Source: an uncultured Bacteroidales bacterium
GTDB taxonomy: Bacteria > Bacteroidota > Bacteroidia > Bacteroidales > Muribaculaceae
DNA length: 64,000 nt
Reading direction: 5' to 3'
Assembly: GCA_947175245.1 (NCBI GenBank)
Contig: CAMWLW010000003.1
Span: forward strand, 1 to 64,000
The translations under genes were made by a program, and so were the position numbers. The notes under the pieces were generated by a model. The model was not told where the DNA came from, did not search any database, and was given only the letters and a program-made list of their open reading frames with translations. Shown in pieces: positions 50,420-59,665 of the stretch. Numbering within the stretch: position 1 is the stretch's first letter; each line of letters opens with the position of its first letter.

Positions 50420-51601
50420 TTATTTGTTCGTCAGTCGGTTCAGTCCTCTCACTACACGGTCGAGACCCTCGGCGAGCTGTTGGCGCGAGGTGGCCATGTT
50501 GATGCGTATGTAACCGCGAGCGCCATACATGCTGCCGGCGTTGACCCACACCTTGTCGTGCTCCATGAGGTACTCTTCGAGTTGCTCGTCGTCAATGCCC
50601 AGGGTGCTCACGTCGAGCCACGCGAGGTAGGTAGCCTCGAGTCGGGCGAGTTTTACCACAGGCAGGTCGCTCCTGACACGCCCAGCAAGATAGCGGTAGT
50701 TATCGTGAATGTAGCTTATCAGTGAATCGAGCCAGCCGGCGCACTCGGTGTAGGCGGCGATGAGGGCGGTGACGCCGAACGGATTGACATCGCACACCTC
50801 GTTGTCGTTGATAGCGCGGTCAATGAGGTAACGCAGGCGTGGTGACGAGGTGAGAATGTTGGCTATCTGCAGGCCGGCTGTATTGAAGGCCTTGGATGGT
50901 GAGCTGAATGTGACCGTGTGTGTGAGCGGGTCACCGTCAAGAGCCGCCACGGGGGTGAATGTGTGGCCCGGCATCGTCAGGTCGCCGTGGATCTCGTCGC
51001 TGAGCATCGTGGTGCCCGTCAGGCGGCAGATGTCGTAAACGCGCTGAAGCTCATCGCGGCGCCATGCACGGCATGCCGGGTTGTGAGGGTTGCAGAACAG
51101 CAGCACGGGCGTGCGCTCGTCGGCCAGCACGGCCTCAAGCCGGTCAAAGTCTATCTCATAGCTGAACATGTCACCGTCATCAACGCGTATGAGCGGCACG
51201 TCGGCCAGGCGACAGCCGTTGTTGCGTATCGATGAGAAGAAGCAGTTGTAGACCGGGGTCATGACGGCCACGGCATCGCCGGGACGGGTCAGCGCCTTGA
51301 TGGTGGCCGATATGGCCGGCACCACTCCCTGGGTGTATATGAGCCGCATGTCGGGTGGTAGGGTAACACCGTAACGGTTACGGTACCACGAGTCTACCGC
51401 CCGGTAATACTCGTCGGGCACCAGTGTGTAGCCGAACACACCGTGGTCGACGCGCCGCCTGAGTGCCTCGACAATGGGCTCGGCCACCTTGAAGTCCATG
51501 TCGGCTACCCATAGCGGGATAATCCCGTCGGCCGTGGCCGAGTCCCATTTGTATGAGCCTGAGCCACGCCTCGACGGGGTGATATCAAAGAGTTGATTCA
51601 T
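50420..51601 (-). CDS. MalY/PatB-type PLP aminotransferase (cystathionine beta-lyase-like)
   Basis: A 393-residue fold-type I PLP enzyme of the MalY/PatB group, typically a cystathionine or cysteine-S-conjugate beta-lyase. Motifs: SGSYKWDS and IIPLWVADMDFKVAEPI at the start (substrate-gate region), HGVFGYTL, CNPHNPACRAW, LSDEIHGDL (PLP Asp), and the Schiff-base Lys in FSSPSKAFNTAGLQIAN; later MATSRQQLAEGL. Its ATG overlaps the DUF3737 stop codon, a pairing seen in other genomes, so it is translated together with that protein. The reaction is inferred from the family; regulatory functions, as in MalY, are possible. Confidence 0.9.
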   Translation of the reverse strand: MNQLFDITPSRRGSGSYKWDSATADGIIPLWVADMDFKVAEPIVEALRRRVDHGVFGYTLVPDEYYRAVDSWYRNRYGVTLPPDMRLIYTQGVVPAISATIKALTRPGDAVAVMTPVYNCFFSSIRNNGCRLADVPLIRVDDGDMFSYEIDFDRLEAVLADERTPVLLFCNPHNPACRAWRRDELQRVYDICRLTGTTMLSDEIHGDLTMPGHTFTPVAALDGDPLTHTVTFSSPSKAFNTAGLQIANILTSSPRLRYLIDRAINDNEVCDVNPFGVTALIAAYTECAGWLDSLISYIHDNYRYLAGRVRSDLPVVKLARLEATYLAWLDVSTLGIDDEQLEEYLMEHDKVWVNAGSMYGARGYIRINMATSRQQLAEGLDRVVRGLNRLTNK

Positions 51602-52446
51602 CAGTTCTTGATTTGCAGTTTGCAGTTGCCGGGGCGGCGCAGGTTCTCGTCAAAGATGATTTCGCCAAATCCTTTGGCTATGATCTGACCCTCGCGCGGG
51701 TTCTTGACCGAGGTGATGACCGAGTTGACGGTGGCGCGCACGCTCGAGTCCTCGAACGCCAGGTTGCACATCGGGTCGATCTCACAGTCCTCGAGCACGA
51801 GACCCTCACAGTAGCACAGGGGCTGTATGCCCTTGATTTTGCAGCGCACGAATTTCAGATTCTTAGAGTGCCAGCCCAGGAACTCGCCGTCAATCTCCGA
51901 GTCATAGACGGTGACATTCTCGGTCTCCCAGAAGGCGTCGCGCGAGTCGATGACAGCCTTGTGTATCTCCACGTTCTTGCAGTATTGGAACGAGTAGTTG
52001 CCCTGCTGGCGATAGTTGCGTATCTTGATGTCGCGCGAGTGCATGAACAGGTAGTCGCCGTTCTTGACCTCGACGTCCTCGAGCTTGACTTTGGTGCAGT
52101 GCCAGAATGTCTCGAGAGCGTCATTGAGTTTCACGCGTTCGAGTTTGAGCGACTCCATCTCGCGGAACATCTTGGGGGCGTCGACAACGGTGTCGGTCAT
52201 CTCCAGGTCGCGCGAGTACCACAGCGCGGCACGGGCTCCGGGTGTGAACAGGCAGTTGTTGATTTTAAATTTATCCACATGCCAGAACGGGTATTTGCCT
52301 TCAAAACGGCAACCCTCGGCCTCGATGTTTGAACAGCATTTGATGCCGCTCTCACCGGCCGTGATGGTGACATTGACAAGACGCAGGTCTTTTGATGCGA
52401 AGAGTGGACGCTCGCCACCCATCGAAATGTCTTTAAGCTCTTTCAT
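51601..52446 (-). CDS. DUF3737 beta-helix protein
   Basis: A 281-residue DUF3737 protein: a right-handed beta-helix of short repeated strands (RLVNVTITAGESGIKCCSNI, FEGKYPFWHVDKFKINNCLF, DSRDAFWETENVTVYDSEI-DGEF). The family motif HSKNLKFVRCKIKGIQPLCY is present. Function unknown. In many bacteria it is adjacent to a MalY/PatB gene, as here, where the stop and start codons overlap. It has no signal peptide, so a cytoplasmic role is likely. The preceding 70-base gap probably holds its promoter, though I see no clean consensus. Confidence 0.9.
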   Translation of the reverse strand: MKELKDISMGGERPLFASKDLRLVNVTITAGESGIKCCSNIEAEGCRFEGKYPFWHVDKFKINNCLFTPGARAALWYSRDLEMTDTVVDAPKMFREMESLKLERVKLNDALETFWHCTKVKLEDVEVKNGDYLFMHSRDIKIRNYRQQGNYSFQYCKNVEIHKAVIDSRDAFWETENVTVYDSEIDGEFLGWHSKNLKFVRCKIKGIQPLCYCEGLVLEDCEIDPMCNLAFEDSSVRATVNSVITSVKNPREGQIIAKGFGEIIFDENLRRPGNCKLQIKN

Positions 52447-52515
52447 AGTGTATATATTAAATATCTGTATTTGATAATAACGTGTATTTTGAATTTCAGT
52501 TATGGTAAATTGTCG

Positions 52516-53763
52516 TTACCAGCCGCCCGAGGCACCGCCGCCGCCGGTCATGCCGCCGCCAAAACTGCCTCCCGAGAAGCCACCGCCGCCACCAAATCCG
52601 CGACCGCCACCACCGCCGCCTACAATCACGATAGGCGGCTCGACAATCTTGGCGATGTTGTAAGGTGTCTGTGTTTCCTTGCCGCAGTTGTTGCACCGGT
52701 ATAGGCGCACACCCTGACCTTCGTATCGGGTGGTAGGCTGGCGCAGTATGCGGTTGGCTACCAACGAGCGGGCTCTTGCACCGCAGTCGGGGCAAACCGT
52801 GTAGGACGAGCGTCGGTTGATGTAGGGTAGTATGTCGGTCTCGTTGCACGCGGGACACAGCCACACGTCATAGTCGACCGAGTTGAGTTTCTCCTCCATG
52901 TCCTGGGCCGGTGTTAGGTAGTCGTTGTCGTGAATTTCGTCGACACGGTGCATGCGCGTGCCACAGTTCGGACAGTCGTGCCGATGCAGTCTCACGCGGC
53001 GCATCATCAGCCACAATGCTACCCAGGCCACGCAGCCAAATCCAAGTGTGACAGGAATTGACATGAGGAAGGGCAAGCGCATCGAGTCGAGACGCGCATA
53101 TCGCCGCGGGTCAGACTCATGGCGCGTTGCGATACAGGTCATCAACAGCCAAGCGAGCAGCGCCACTACAACGATGAACGATACCGACAGCCACACTCGA
53201 AGAAAATCGGCCAGGCCGACATCCTCACGGCCGGTTTTCTGGTCGCTGTGCAGATAGTCGGCTGCCTTGGGGTCGGTTACGTACATCGATATGGCGTTGA
53301 CGGATTGCAGGAGCGCATTGTCAATGTCGCCGGCTTTCATGTTGGGGGCGATGTCCTGCCGTATGATGCGTCCGGCACGCGCGTCGTTTATGACGCCTTC
53401 GATGCCGTAGCCCGTGCGTATGGCCGCACGCCTGTCGTCACGCGATATCACCATGAGCAGGCCGTTGTCGCGGTCTTTCTTACCGATGCCCCACAGCTCG
53501 AACAGCTCGGTCGCATACGAGTCGATGTCCTGACCGTCGAGGTTGGCCACAACGGCTACCGTGACCTCGGCTGTCGTGGCATTGCTGAGACTGTCGAGCA
53601 CCGCGTCGGCCCGGCGGCGCGCCTCGTCAGACAGCAGGCCGTCGGGATCGCTCACCCAGGCGTCGGCCCGCATCACGTGTACGTTCGGAACCTTGTCGGG
53701 CGATACAGCCCCGGCTGCCATCGGCAACAGCGAGAGGATTAGTATTGCGATATAACGTATCAT
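52516..53763 (-). CDS. TPM-domain membrane protein with zinc ribbons
   Basis: A 415-residue envelope protein. A signal peptide (MIRYIAILILSLLPMAAGA) leads to a TPM domain (residues 30-180: VSDPDGLLSDEARRRADAVL, ELWGIGKKDRDNGLLMVISR, RRAAIRTGYGIEGVINDA). Two membrane helices follow (about 193-215 and 237-262). A cysteine-rich tail (CPNCGTRM, CPACNE, CPDCGARARS, CNNCGK) should form two zinc ribbons, followed by a Gly-rich C-terminus ending GASGGW. Related YgcG-like proteins are common in Bacteroidetes; TPM domains have been linked to photosystem assembly and phosphatase activity, but the role here is unknown. Dgt is encoded 23 bases upstream. Confidence 0.88.
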   Translation of the reverse strand: MIRYIAILILSLLPMAAGAVSPDKVPNVHVMRADAWVSDPDGLLSDEARRRADAVLDSLSNATTAEVTVAVVANLDGQDIDSYATELFELWGIGKKDRDNGLLMVISRDDRRAAIRTGYGIEGVINDARAGRIIRQDIAPNMKAGDIDNALLQSVNAISMYVTDPKAADYLHSDQKTGREDVGLADFLRVWLSVSFIVVVALLAWLLMTCIATRHESDPRRYARLDSMRLPFLMSIPVTLGFGCVAWVALWLMMRRVRLHRHDCPNCGTRMHRVDEIHDNDYLTPAQDMEEKLNSVDYDVWLCPACNETDILPYINRRSSYTVCPDCGARARSLVANRILRQPTTRYEGQGVRLYRCNNCGKETQTPYNIAKIVEPPIVIVGGGGGGRGFGGGGGFSGGSFGGGMTGGGGASGGW

Positions 53764-53786
53764 TTAATCAAGTAGGAAAAGTCAGG

Positions 53787-55142
53787 TTATAATGCCGGGA
53801 GAGATTGACCGTTGAGCTTGCGGTACAGGTCGAGTGCATACACGTCGGTCATGGCCGAGATGTGATCGATGACAGCTTGTACGCGGCCAAAGATGGTGGG
53901 CGCCTTGACGTCATACTGCTCGGGCACCTTTGACAGCAGCAGGCGCGAATAGTTGAGCTCGGGAAATCTCACCGCGTGGATATGTTTCTCGAGCAGGAAC
54001 GTGATGATACGGTTACCGGCCAGCTCGATGTCGACAACATCGCCGGCACAGTATATCTTGTTCCACGACAGCTCGTTGCATGCCTCGTAGGCCTTGCGCT
54101 GAGTCTCGGGTACGGCTTTCAGCAGCGAGCCCTTGAAGGTGCCGTGCATGATGGCGTCCTCGTTGGCCACAAACGCCTCGGCACACTTTGTGACGAGCAT
54201 GCTGATGACACACGAACGCAGGTGGGCCACCTGTTCGTTAGGGTCTGATATGGTCGAGATTGCGTGCCGTATGCGTTCGAGCTGTTCGCCCTCGAAGTAA
54301 GCGAGCAGCAGCGGTATCACCTGTCCTGTTGACAGGATTTTGAGCTTGTGGGCATCCTCGATATCCATTATCTCATAGCAGATGTCGTCGGCGGCCTCGA
54401 CGATGTAGACCAGCGGGTGGCGTGCAAACTCGAGTTTGCCGTCCTCACGTTCGCGCCTTATGATGCCGAGCTCGCGGGCTATCTTTAGGAATGAGTCATG
54501 CTCGGTGGTGAAGAATCCGAATTTACCGCTCTTGCCGGCAATGGTCGACTCGTAGGGGTATTTTACAATGGAGGCCAATGTGGCGTAAGTCATGCCGAAA
54601 CCGCCGTGGCGTCGGCCGTTAAAACGATGGGTGAGAACACGGAACGCATTGGCATTGCCCTCGAAGTGAACCAGGTCGCTCCACTCGGCGTCGGTGAGCT
54701 GAGACCTGAGCGCGGCGCCGTCGCCCTCTGAGAAGAATGTCGATATCGCTTTCTCGCCCGAGTGACCGAACGGCGGGTTGCCCAGGTCATGGGCAAGACA
54801 GGCGGCGGCCACAATCTCGCCTATCGACATCAGCGCCTCAATCTCGGCCGGGTCTTTGTAGCGCGGCATGAGCGCCATCATTGCCTCGGCAGCTATGGAA
54901 CGTCCTACCGATGATACCTCAAGGCTGTGGGTCAGACGGTTGTGTACAAATATGCTGCCGCCGGGAAGCGGGAATACCTGGGTCTTGTTTTGCAGACGTC
55001 TGAACGGCGATGAGAACACAAGGCGGTCGTAGTCGCGGCGGAAGTCACTGCGGACACCCACCTTGTCGTTGACCGCGTCCTCGTGACCGAACCGCTTGTC
55101 GCTCACCAGCCGCGTCCATGTCATTACCTCGTTATTGGCCAT
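53787..55142 (-). CDS. dgt: Deoxyguanosinetriphosphate triphosphohydrolase (dGTPase)
   Basis: A 451-residue HD-domain enzyme hydrolysing dGTP (and probably other dNTPs) to the nucleoside and triphosphate, controlling dNTP pools. Motifs: RSDFRRDYDRLVFSSPFRRL, the HNRLTHSLEVSSVGRSIA segment (first metal His), AACLAHDLGNPPFGHSGEKA (HD plus substrate His), and DICYEIMDIEDAHKLKIL (late Asp). Length is typical. dGTPases also act in phage defence, but this one is in a core setting: its start overlaps hflX by 11 bases and it is followed by the TPM gene. Confidence 0.95.
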   Translation of the reverse strand: MANNEVMTWTRLVSDKRFGHEDAVNDKVGVRSDFRRDYDRLVFSSPFRRLQNKTQVFPLPGGSIFVHNRLTHSLEVSSVGRSIAAEAMMALMPRYKDPAEIEALMSIGEIVAAACLAHDLGNPPFGHSGEKAISTFFSEGDGAALRSQLTDAEWSDLVHFEGNANAFRVLTHRFNGRRHGGFGMTYATLASIVKYPYESTIAGKSGKFGFFTTEHDSFLKIARELGIIRREREDGKLEFARHPLVYIVEAADDICYEIMDIEDAHKLKILSTGQVIPLLLAYFEGEQLERIRHAISTISDPNEQVAHLRSCVISMLVTKCAEAFVANEDAIMHGTFKGSLLKAVPETQRKAYEACNELSWNKIYCAGDVVDIELAGNRIITFLLEKHIHAVRFPELNYSRLLLSKVPEQYDVKAPTIFGRVQAVIDHISAMTDVYALDLYRKLNGQSLPAL

Positions 55143-56382
55143 CGCTGTCGGTATTTTCGTCGTCGGTCACGATGTCGTCGTAACGCTGGAACAGGAAATC
55201 ATTGTAGGGGAACCGGCTCAGGTGTATCTCACGGGCCTTCTCATAGAGCAGATGTTTCAGCTCGTCGATATTGCGGCCCGTCTTGGCCGACACAAACACG
55301 CAGTTGTCGTGCAGCCGGTTCATCCAGGTGGCCTTGAGCTCGTCAAGCGATATGTTGCGCTTAGTCCTGGGGGTGAGGTCGTCGGCATCTTTGGGGGTAT
55401 AGGTGAAGGCGTCGATTTTGTTGAATACCATAATCATAGGCTTCTCGACGTCGCCACAGATGTCGCGCAGGGTCTTGTTGACGACCTCAATCTGCTCCTC
55501 AAACTGGGGGTGACTGATATCGACGACGTGGACGAGCAGGTCGGCGTCGCGCACCTCGTCGAGTGTCGATTTGAACGAGTCGACAAGGTGTGTCGGCAGT
55601 TTGCGTATGAAACCGACGGTATCGGTAAGCAGGAACGGCAGATTGTCGATGATGACTTTGCGCACGGTAGTGTCGAGGGTGGCAAACAGCTTGTTCTCGG
55701 CAAATACCTCGCTCTTGCTCAGCAGGTTCATCAATGTCGACTTGCCGACGTTGGTGTAGCCCACGAGGGCCACGCGGGTGAGCTTGCCGCGGTTCTTGCG
55801 CTGAATCGACTTCTGCTTGTCGATCGCTTTAAGCTCCTCCTTGAGTCGCGATATCTTGTCGAGGATTATGCGGCGGTCGGTCTCAATCTGGGTCTCACCG
55901 GGGCCGCGCATACCGATGCCGCCTCGCTGTCGCTCAAGGTGAGTCCACAGGCGGGTGAGTCGCGGCAGCAGGTACTGGTATTGGGCCAGCTCGACCTGAG
56001 CGCGCGCGTTGGCGGTCTGGGCACGCTTGGCAAAGATGTCGAGGATGAGACTCGTGCGGTCAAGCACCTTGATCTGCAGTTCGCGTTCAATGTTCTGAAC
56101 CTGCTTGGTCGACAGGTCATCGTCAAATATGACCATGCCTATCTCGTTTTCCTCGACATAGAGTTTTATCTCTTCGAGTTTGCCTTTACCCACGAATGTG
56201 CGCGGGTTGGGATAGTCAAGTTTCTGGACAAAACGCTTCACGGTGACAGCGCCGGCGGTGTCGGCCAGGAACTCGAGCTCGTCAAGATACTCATTGACTT
56301 TCTCCTCGCTCTGGTCTCGCGTCACGAGACCCACGAGAACGGCATTCTCGGTTGTTTCTTTACTTATAACAAATTCTTTCAT
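55132..56382 (-). CDS. hflX: Ribosome-associated GTPase HflX
   Basis: A 416-residue GTPase that binds the 50S subunit and splits or rescues stalled ribosomes. N-terminal nucleotide-binding-like domain (GLVTRDQSEEKVNEYLDELE, RTFVGKGKLEEIKLY), a coiled helix containing RGGIGMRGPGETQIETDRR (the HflX signature), then the G domain: G1 GYTNVGKST, G3 DTVGFIRKLPTHLVDSF, G4 NKID, G5 SAKTG. Length is normal. Its end overlaps the dgt start by 11 bases; it begins about 30 bases after pyrC. Confidence 0.96.
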   Translation of the reverse strand: MKEFVISKETTENAVLVGLVTRDQSEEKVNEYLDELEFLADTAGAVTVKRFVQKLDYPNPRTFVGKGKLEEIKLYVEENEIGMVIFDDDLSTKQVQNIERELQIKVLDRTSLILDIFAKRAQTANARAQVELAQYQYLLPRLTRLWTHLERQRGGIGMRGPGETQIETDRRIILDKISRLKEELKAIDKQKSIQRKNRGKLTRVALVGYTNVGKSTLMNLLSKSEVFAENKLFATLDTTVRKVIIDNLPFLLTDTVGFIRKLPTHLVDSFKSTLDEVRDADLLVHVVDISHPQFEEQIEVVNKTLRDICGDVEKPMIMVFNKIDAFTYTPKDADDLTPRTKRNISLDELKATWMNRLHDNCVFVSAKTGRNIDELKHLLYEKAREIHLSRFPYNDFLFQRYDDIVTDDENTDSDGQ

Positions 56383-56415
56383 ATCTACACTATAACACGC
56401 GTGGGGACATGTTTG

Positions 56416-57759
56416 TTAATTGTGTTCAAAACTCAGCGGGACGGCATGAGACTGTTCACTGACCGTGCCGTTGTCAAAAGCGATGCCGCCGTTGACCCAT
56501 GTGGTGACAACGCGGTGTTTTACACGCTTGCCGTCGTAGGGCGTCCAGCCACACTTGCTAATCACGTTGCTGTCGCTGATTGTATCGGGGGTGTCAAGAG
56601 GCTTGACCCTGACCAGGTCGGCGGCATAGCCTTCTCTGATGAAGCCGCGGCCGGTGATGCCGTAGAGTCGTGCGGGGTTGGCGCTCATGAGTCGTGACAC
56701 CGTGCGTGGCTCGATACCGAGCGAGAGCATGACGGGCAGCGAGAACTGTACGCCCGGCATCCCTGACGCGGCGCTGAACAGGTCACCCTCCTTGTCGGCG
56801 CCCAGGTGGGGCGCATGGTCGGTGGCGATGGTGTCGATGAGGCCCTCTTTGACTGCACGCAGCAGGGCCTGGCGGTCGGTATCGGCTTTTATCGATGGGT
56901 TGCATTTGACGCGCGCGCCCTTTGTGGCATATTCTCCCTCGTTGAATATCAGGTAGTGGGGGCATGTCTCGGAGGTGATGCGTTTGGACGATATGTCGCC
57001 GGGCTCGAGCAGTTCGAGCTCCTCGCGTGTCGAAATGTGGAGAAGGTGAAGCCTCGCACCGAGACGGCGTGCCATCTCGACAGCGTGTTTCGACGATTTG
57101 TAGCATGCCGTGCGGTCACGAAGGACGCTGTGCAGTTCAATCGGTACCTCGCCGCGGGTGTAACGGGCCTCGATGGTGGCGCGGTTGGCCCTGATGGTGG
57201 CCTCATCCTCGGCATGCACGGCTATCACCGCCGGTGACTGGGCGAACAAGCGTCCCAGCATGTCGTCGTTGTCGACGAGCATGTTGCCTGTCGACGAGCC
57301 GAGAAACAGTTTTATGCCCGGTACCTGTGTGTAGTCGGCCGCGAGCAGCTCGTCGAGGTTGTCGTTGGTAGCGCCGATGAAGAACGCATAGTTGGCCATC
57401 GATACCTCGGCTGCACGTGCCATCTTGTCGCTCCATGCCCGGACTGTGGTGGTCGCCGGCTTGGTGTTGGGCATGTCAATGTAGGAGGTGACACCACCTG
57501 CCACGGCGGCGCGGCTCTCGGTGGCTATGTCGCCTTTGGCGGTTAGCCCCGGGTCGCGGAAGTGTACGTGTGTGTCGATCACTCCCGGCATGAGCATGTC
57601 GCCTTCACAATCGGTGGCGCCGATGGTGTTATCGTCAAGCAGTCGGGCCGGAGCGTCGCCGTGCCCGGTGGCTTCGATTGTGCCGTTGTTTATGAGCAGC
57701 CAGCCGGTGAACGAGCCGTTAGCGTCGGTTATCGTCGCGTTGTGTAGAAGTTGTTTCAT
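56416..57759 (-). CDS. pyrC: Dihydroorotase
   Basis: A 447-residue zinc amidohydrolase catalysing the reversible cyclisation of carbamoyl aspartate to dihydroorotate in pyrimidine synthesis. Class I (long) type: DTHVHFRDPGLTAKGDIATE (metal His pair and substrate Arg), YIDMPNTKPATTT, HAEDEATIR, LHLLHISTREEL, TCPHYLIFNE and ATDHAPHLGADKEG (metal Asp and the substrate loop). The start at 57757-57759 overlaps the stop of the mannosyltransferase gene by four bases, so the two are coupled. Confidence 0.95.
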   Translation of the reverse strand: MKQLLHNATITDANGSFTGWLLINNGTIEATGHGDAPARLLDDNTIGATDCEGDMLMPGVIDTHVHFRDPGLTAKGDIATESRAAVAGGVTSYIDMPNTKPATTTVRAWSDKMARAAEVSMANYAFFIGATNDNLDELLAADYTQVPGIKLFLGSSTGNMLVDNDDMLGRLFAQSPAVIAVHAEDEATIRANRATIEARYTRGEVPIELHSVLRDRTACYKSSKHAVEMARRLGARLHLLHISTREELELLEPGDISSKRITSETCPHYLIFNEGEYATKGARVKCNPSIKADTDRQALLRAVKEGLIDTIATDHAPHLGADKEGDLFSAASGMPGVQFSLPVMLSLGIEPRTVSRLMSANPARLYGITGRGFIREGYAADLVRVKPLDTPDTISDSNVISKCGWTPYDGKRVKHRVVTTWVNGGIAFDNGTVSEQSHAVPLSFEHN

Positions 57760-58532
57760 TTTTTCAACGGTTTAGGATATTTTTTGAACCAGCTTCCGCA
57801 CTTGAGGCGAATGACGCCAAAGACGGCCTCGCCGAATATACCGCTGTTCATCTTGCTGACACCCAGCACGCGGTTTACAAAGATTATCGGCACCTCGACA
57901 ATCCTGAAGCCGCATTTGTAGGCCGTGAATTTCATCTCTATCTGGAATGCATAGCCCTTGAAGCGTATTTTGTCGAGCTCCATTGTCTCGAGTACGCGGC
58001 GGCGGTAGCACACAAACCCGGCTGTGGTGTCGTGTATCTTCATCCCGGTGATGAGACGCACATACTTCGACGCATAATAGCTCATCAAAACGCGCCCCAT
58101 AGGCCAGTTGACGACATTGACGCCCGTGACATATCGCGATCCTATGGCCACATCGGCGCCGTCGCGCGAGCATGCCTCGTACAGGGCCATCAGGTCGTCG
58201 GGACAGTGAGAGAAGTCGGCGTCCATCTCGAATATGTACTCATATCCGTCGGCCAATGCCCGTTTGAAACCTGTGATATAGGCTGTTCCGAGACCCAGCT
58301 TGCCCTCGCGTTCGATAATGTGTACGCGCCCCGGGTAACGTTCCATCTGCTCCTTGACGATGGCGGCTGTGCCGTCGGGCGAGCCGTCGTCAATGACGAG
58401 TACATCCATAGGGTGGGGGCGTGCCATGACAGCGTCGATGATGGCCGCGGCATTCTCCCGTTCGTTGTACATCGGGATGATGACCACACAGTCGCTGTGG
58501 CGCGAGTCAGTAGTTTGAGTCGGTTTTTCCAT
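57756..58532 (-). CDS. Polyprenyl-phosphate mannosyltransferase (GT2, DPM1-like)
   Basis: A 258-residue GT2 glycosyltransferase most like dolichol/polyprenol monophosphate mannose synthase. Motifs: IIPMYNERENAAAIIDAVMA at the N-terminus, VIDDGSPDGTAAIVKEQ, LGLGTAYITGFKRAL, EMDADFSHCPDDL (D-x-D metal site), VIGSRYVTG, and TTAGFVCYRRRVLETM. No C-terminal membrane domain, as in the soluble DPM1 class. It makes the lipid-linked mannose donor for periplasmic glycosylation, consistent with the general O-glycosylation of Bacteroidetes; the sugar specificity is inferred. It sits between the YeiH and pyrC genes. Confidence 0.9.
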   Translation of the reverse strand: MEKPTQTTDSRHSDCVVIIPMYNERENAAAIIDAVMARPHPMDVLVIDDGSPDGTAAIVKEQMERYPGRVHIIEREGKLGLGTAYITGFKRALADGYEYIFEMDADFSHCPDDLMALYEACSRDGADVAIGSRYVTGVNVVNWPMGRVLMSYYASKYVRLITGMKIHDTTAGFVCYRRRVLETMELDKIRFKGYAFQIEMKFTAYKCGFRIVEVPIIFVNRVLGVSKMNSGIFGEAVFGVIRLKCGSWFKKYPKPLKK

Positions 58533-58552
58533 GACGAGGTGTTATATCTTTA

Positions 58553-59629
58553 TTACAGGAGAACGGGTGCGAGATAGCGTGCGAGCAGGTAGCCGCCGCC
58601 AAGCAGCCATACATATATGATGAACGCGAGCACAAAAGGTTTGGCTCCGGCTTTCTTGAACTTGTCGATTGATGTCTCGGCACCGAGCGCCACCATAGCC
58701 ATGGTGAGCAGGAAGGTGTCGATGTAGTTGATGACATTGACCAGGTCAACGGGTAATCCCACTGGAGTCTCAAGAGTGTTGAGCCACTGTGACAGCGAGT
58801 TGATGCCGATGACGAGCAGAAATCCGAACGCAAACCAGGGCACTGCCAGGCGTTTCTTTCCGCCGGCGGTCTCGTCGTTCTCGCCCTGTCTGACACGACG
58901 GGCGGCCCACACGCCGAGTATGAGCAGTACGGGTACAAGCATCATTACGCGTATCATTTTGACTATCACGGTTGTCGAGGCAATCTCGTCGCCCATAGCG
59001 TTGCCGGCGCCGACGGCGTGTGCAACCTCATGCAGCGTCGAGCCGCCATAGATGCCCATCTCGCCCGGCGTCAGGTGCAGCAAGCCCGTGCGGTAGGCGA
59101 TGGGATAGATGAACATGGATATTGTGCCGAAAATCACCACTGTGGCTACGGCTACGGCTGTCTTGTAGGGCTTGGTGCGCATTGTGGCCTCGGCTCCGAG
59201 CACGGCCGCAGCGCCACAGATGCCGCTGCCTACCGATGTGAGCATGGCGGTGTCACGATCCATCTTCAACAGCCTGCTGCCCACGAGATAGCCGCCGATG
59301 ATGGTGACGGTGACGATGATGGCGTCGATGGTGATGCCGGCGAGGCCTACGTGGGCTATATCCTGAAACGTGAGACGGAAGCCGTAGAGGATGATGCCTA
59401 CACGCAGCAACCGCTTGGAGCAGAACTGTATACCGGGCACCCACGTCTCGGGCAGATGGTTACGCAGCGAGTTGGCATACAGCATGCCGAGCACGATGCC
59501 GATAATCATGGGGCTGAGTGACAGGTCGGTGAATACCTGTGCGCTGCCGATATAGAATGCCGCACAGGCAAAGAGCCCTATCAGCAGCACTCCGTGTAAC
59601 ATACTTGAACGTTGGTCGGTCAGTTTCAT
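58553..59629 (-). CDS. YeiH-family (UPF0324) membrane protein
   Basis: A 358-residue inner-membrane protein of the YeiH/UPF0324 family, annotated in some genomes as a putative sulfate exporter. About ten hydrophobic helices. Motifs: GIVLGMLYANSLRNHLPETW, LLRVGIILYGFRLTFQDI, TSVGSGICGAAAVLGAEATM, GGSTLHEVAHAVGAGNAMGD (conserved His pair) and NYIDTFLLTMAMVALGAETS. Length normal. The transported substrate is not established. It lies between porU and the mannosyltransferase gene. Confidence 0.9.
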   Translation of the reverse strand: MKLTDQRSSMLHGVLLIGLFACAAFYIGSAQVFTDLSLSPMIIGIVLGMLYANSLRNHLPETWVPGIQFCSKRLLRVGIILYGFRLTFQDIAHVGLAGITIDAIIVTVTIIGGYLVGSRLLKMDRDTAMLTSVGSGICGAAAVLGAEATMRTKPYKTAVAVATVVIFGTISMFIYPIAYRTGLLHLTPGEMGIYGGSTLHEVAHAVGAGNAMGDEIASTTVIVKMIRVMMLVPVLLILGVWAARRVRQGENDETAGGKKRLAVPWFAFGFLLVIGINSLSQWLNTLETPVGLPVDLVNVINYIDTFLLTMAMVALGAETSIDKFKKAGAKPFVLAFIIYVWLLGGGYLLARYLAPVLL

Positions 59630-59665
59630 ATTGATGTTTTGGTTGTTTGACTGTTAAAAATTTGA

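Noticed and set aside
55096-56697. 533-codon open frame on the plus strand opposite hflX and pyrC
   Set aside because: It lies antisense to two clearly functional genes; its residue composition (Val, Leu, Asp-rich) is that of the complement of GC-rich coding DNA and no motif is present.
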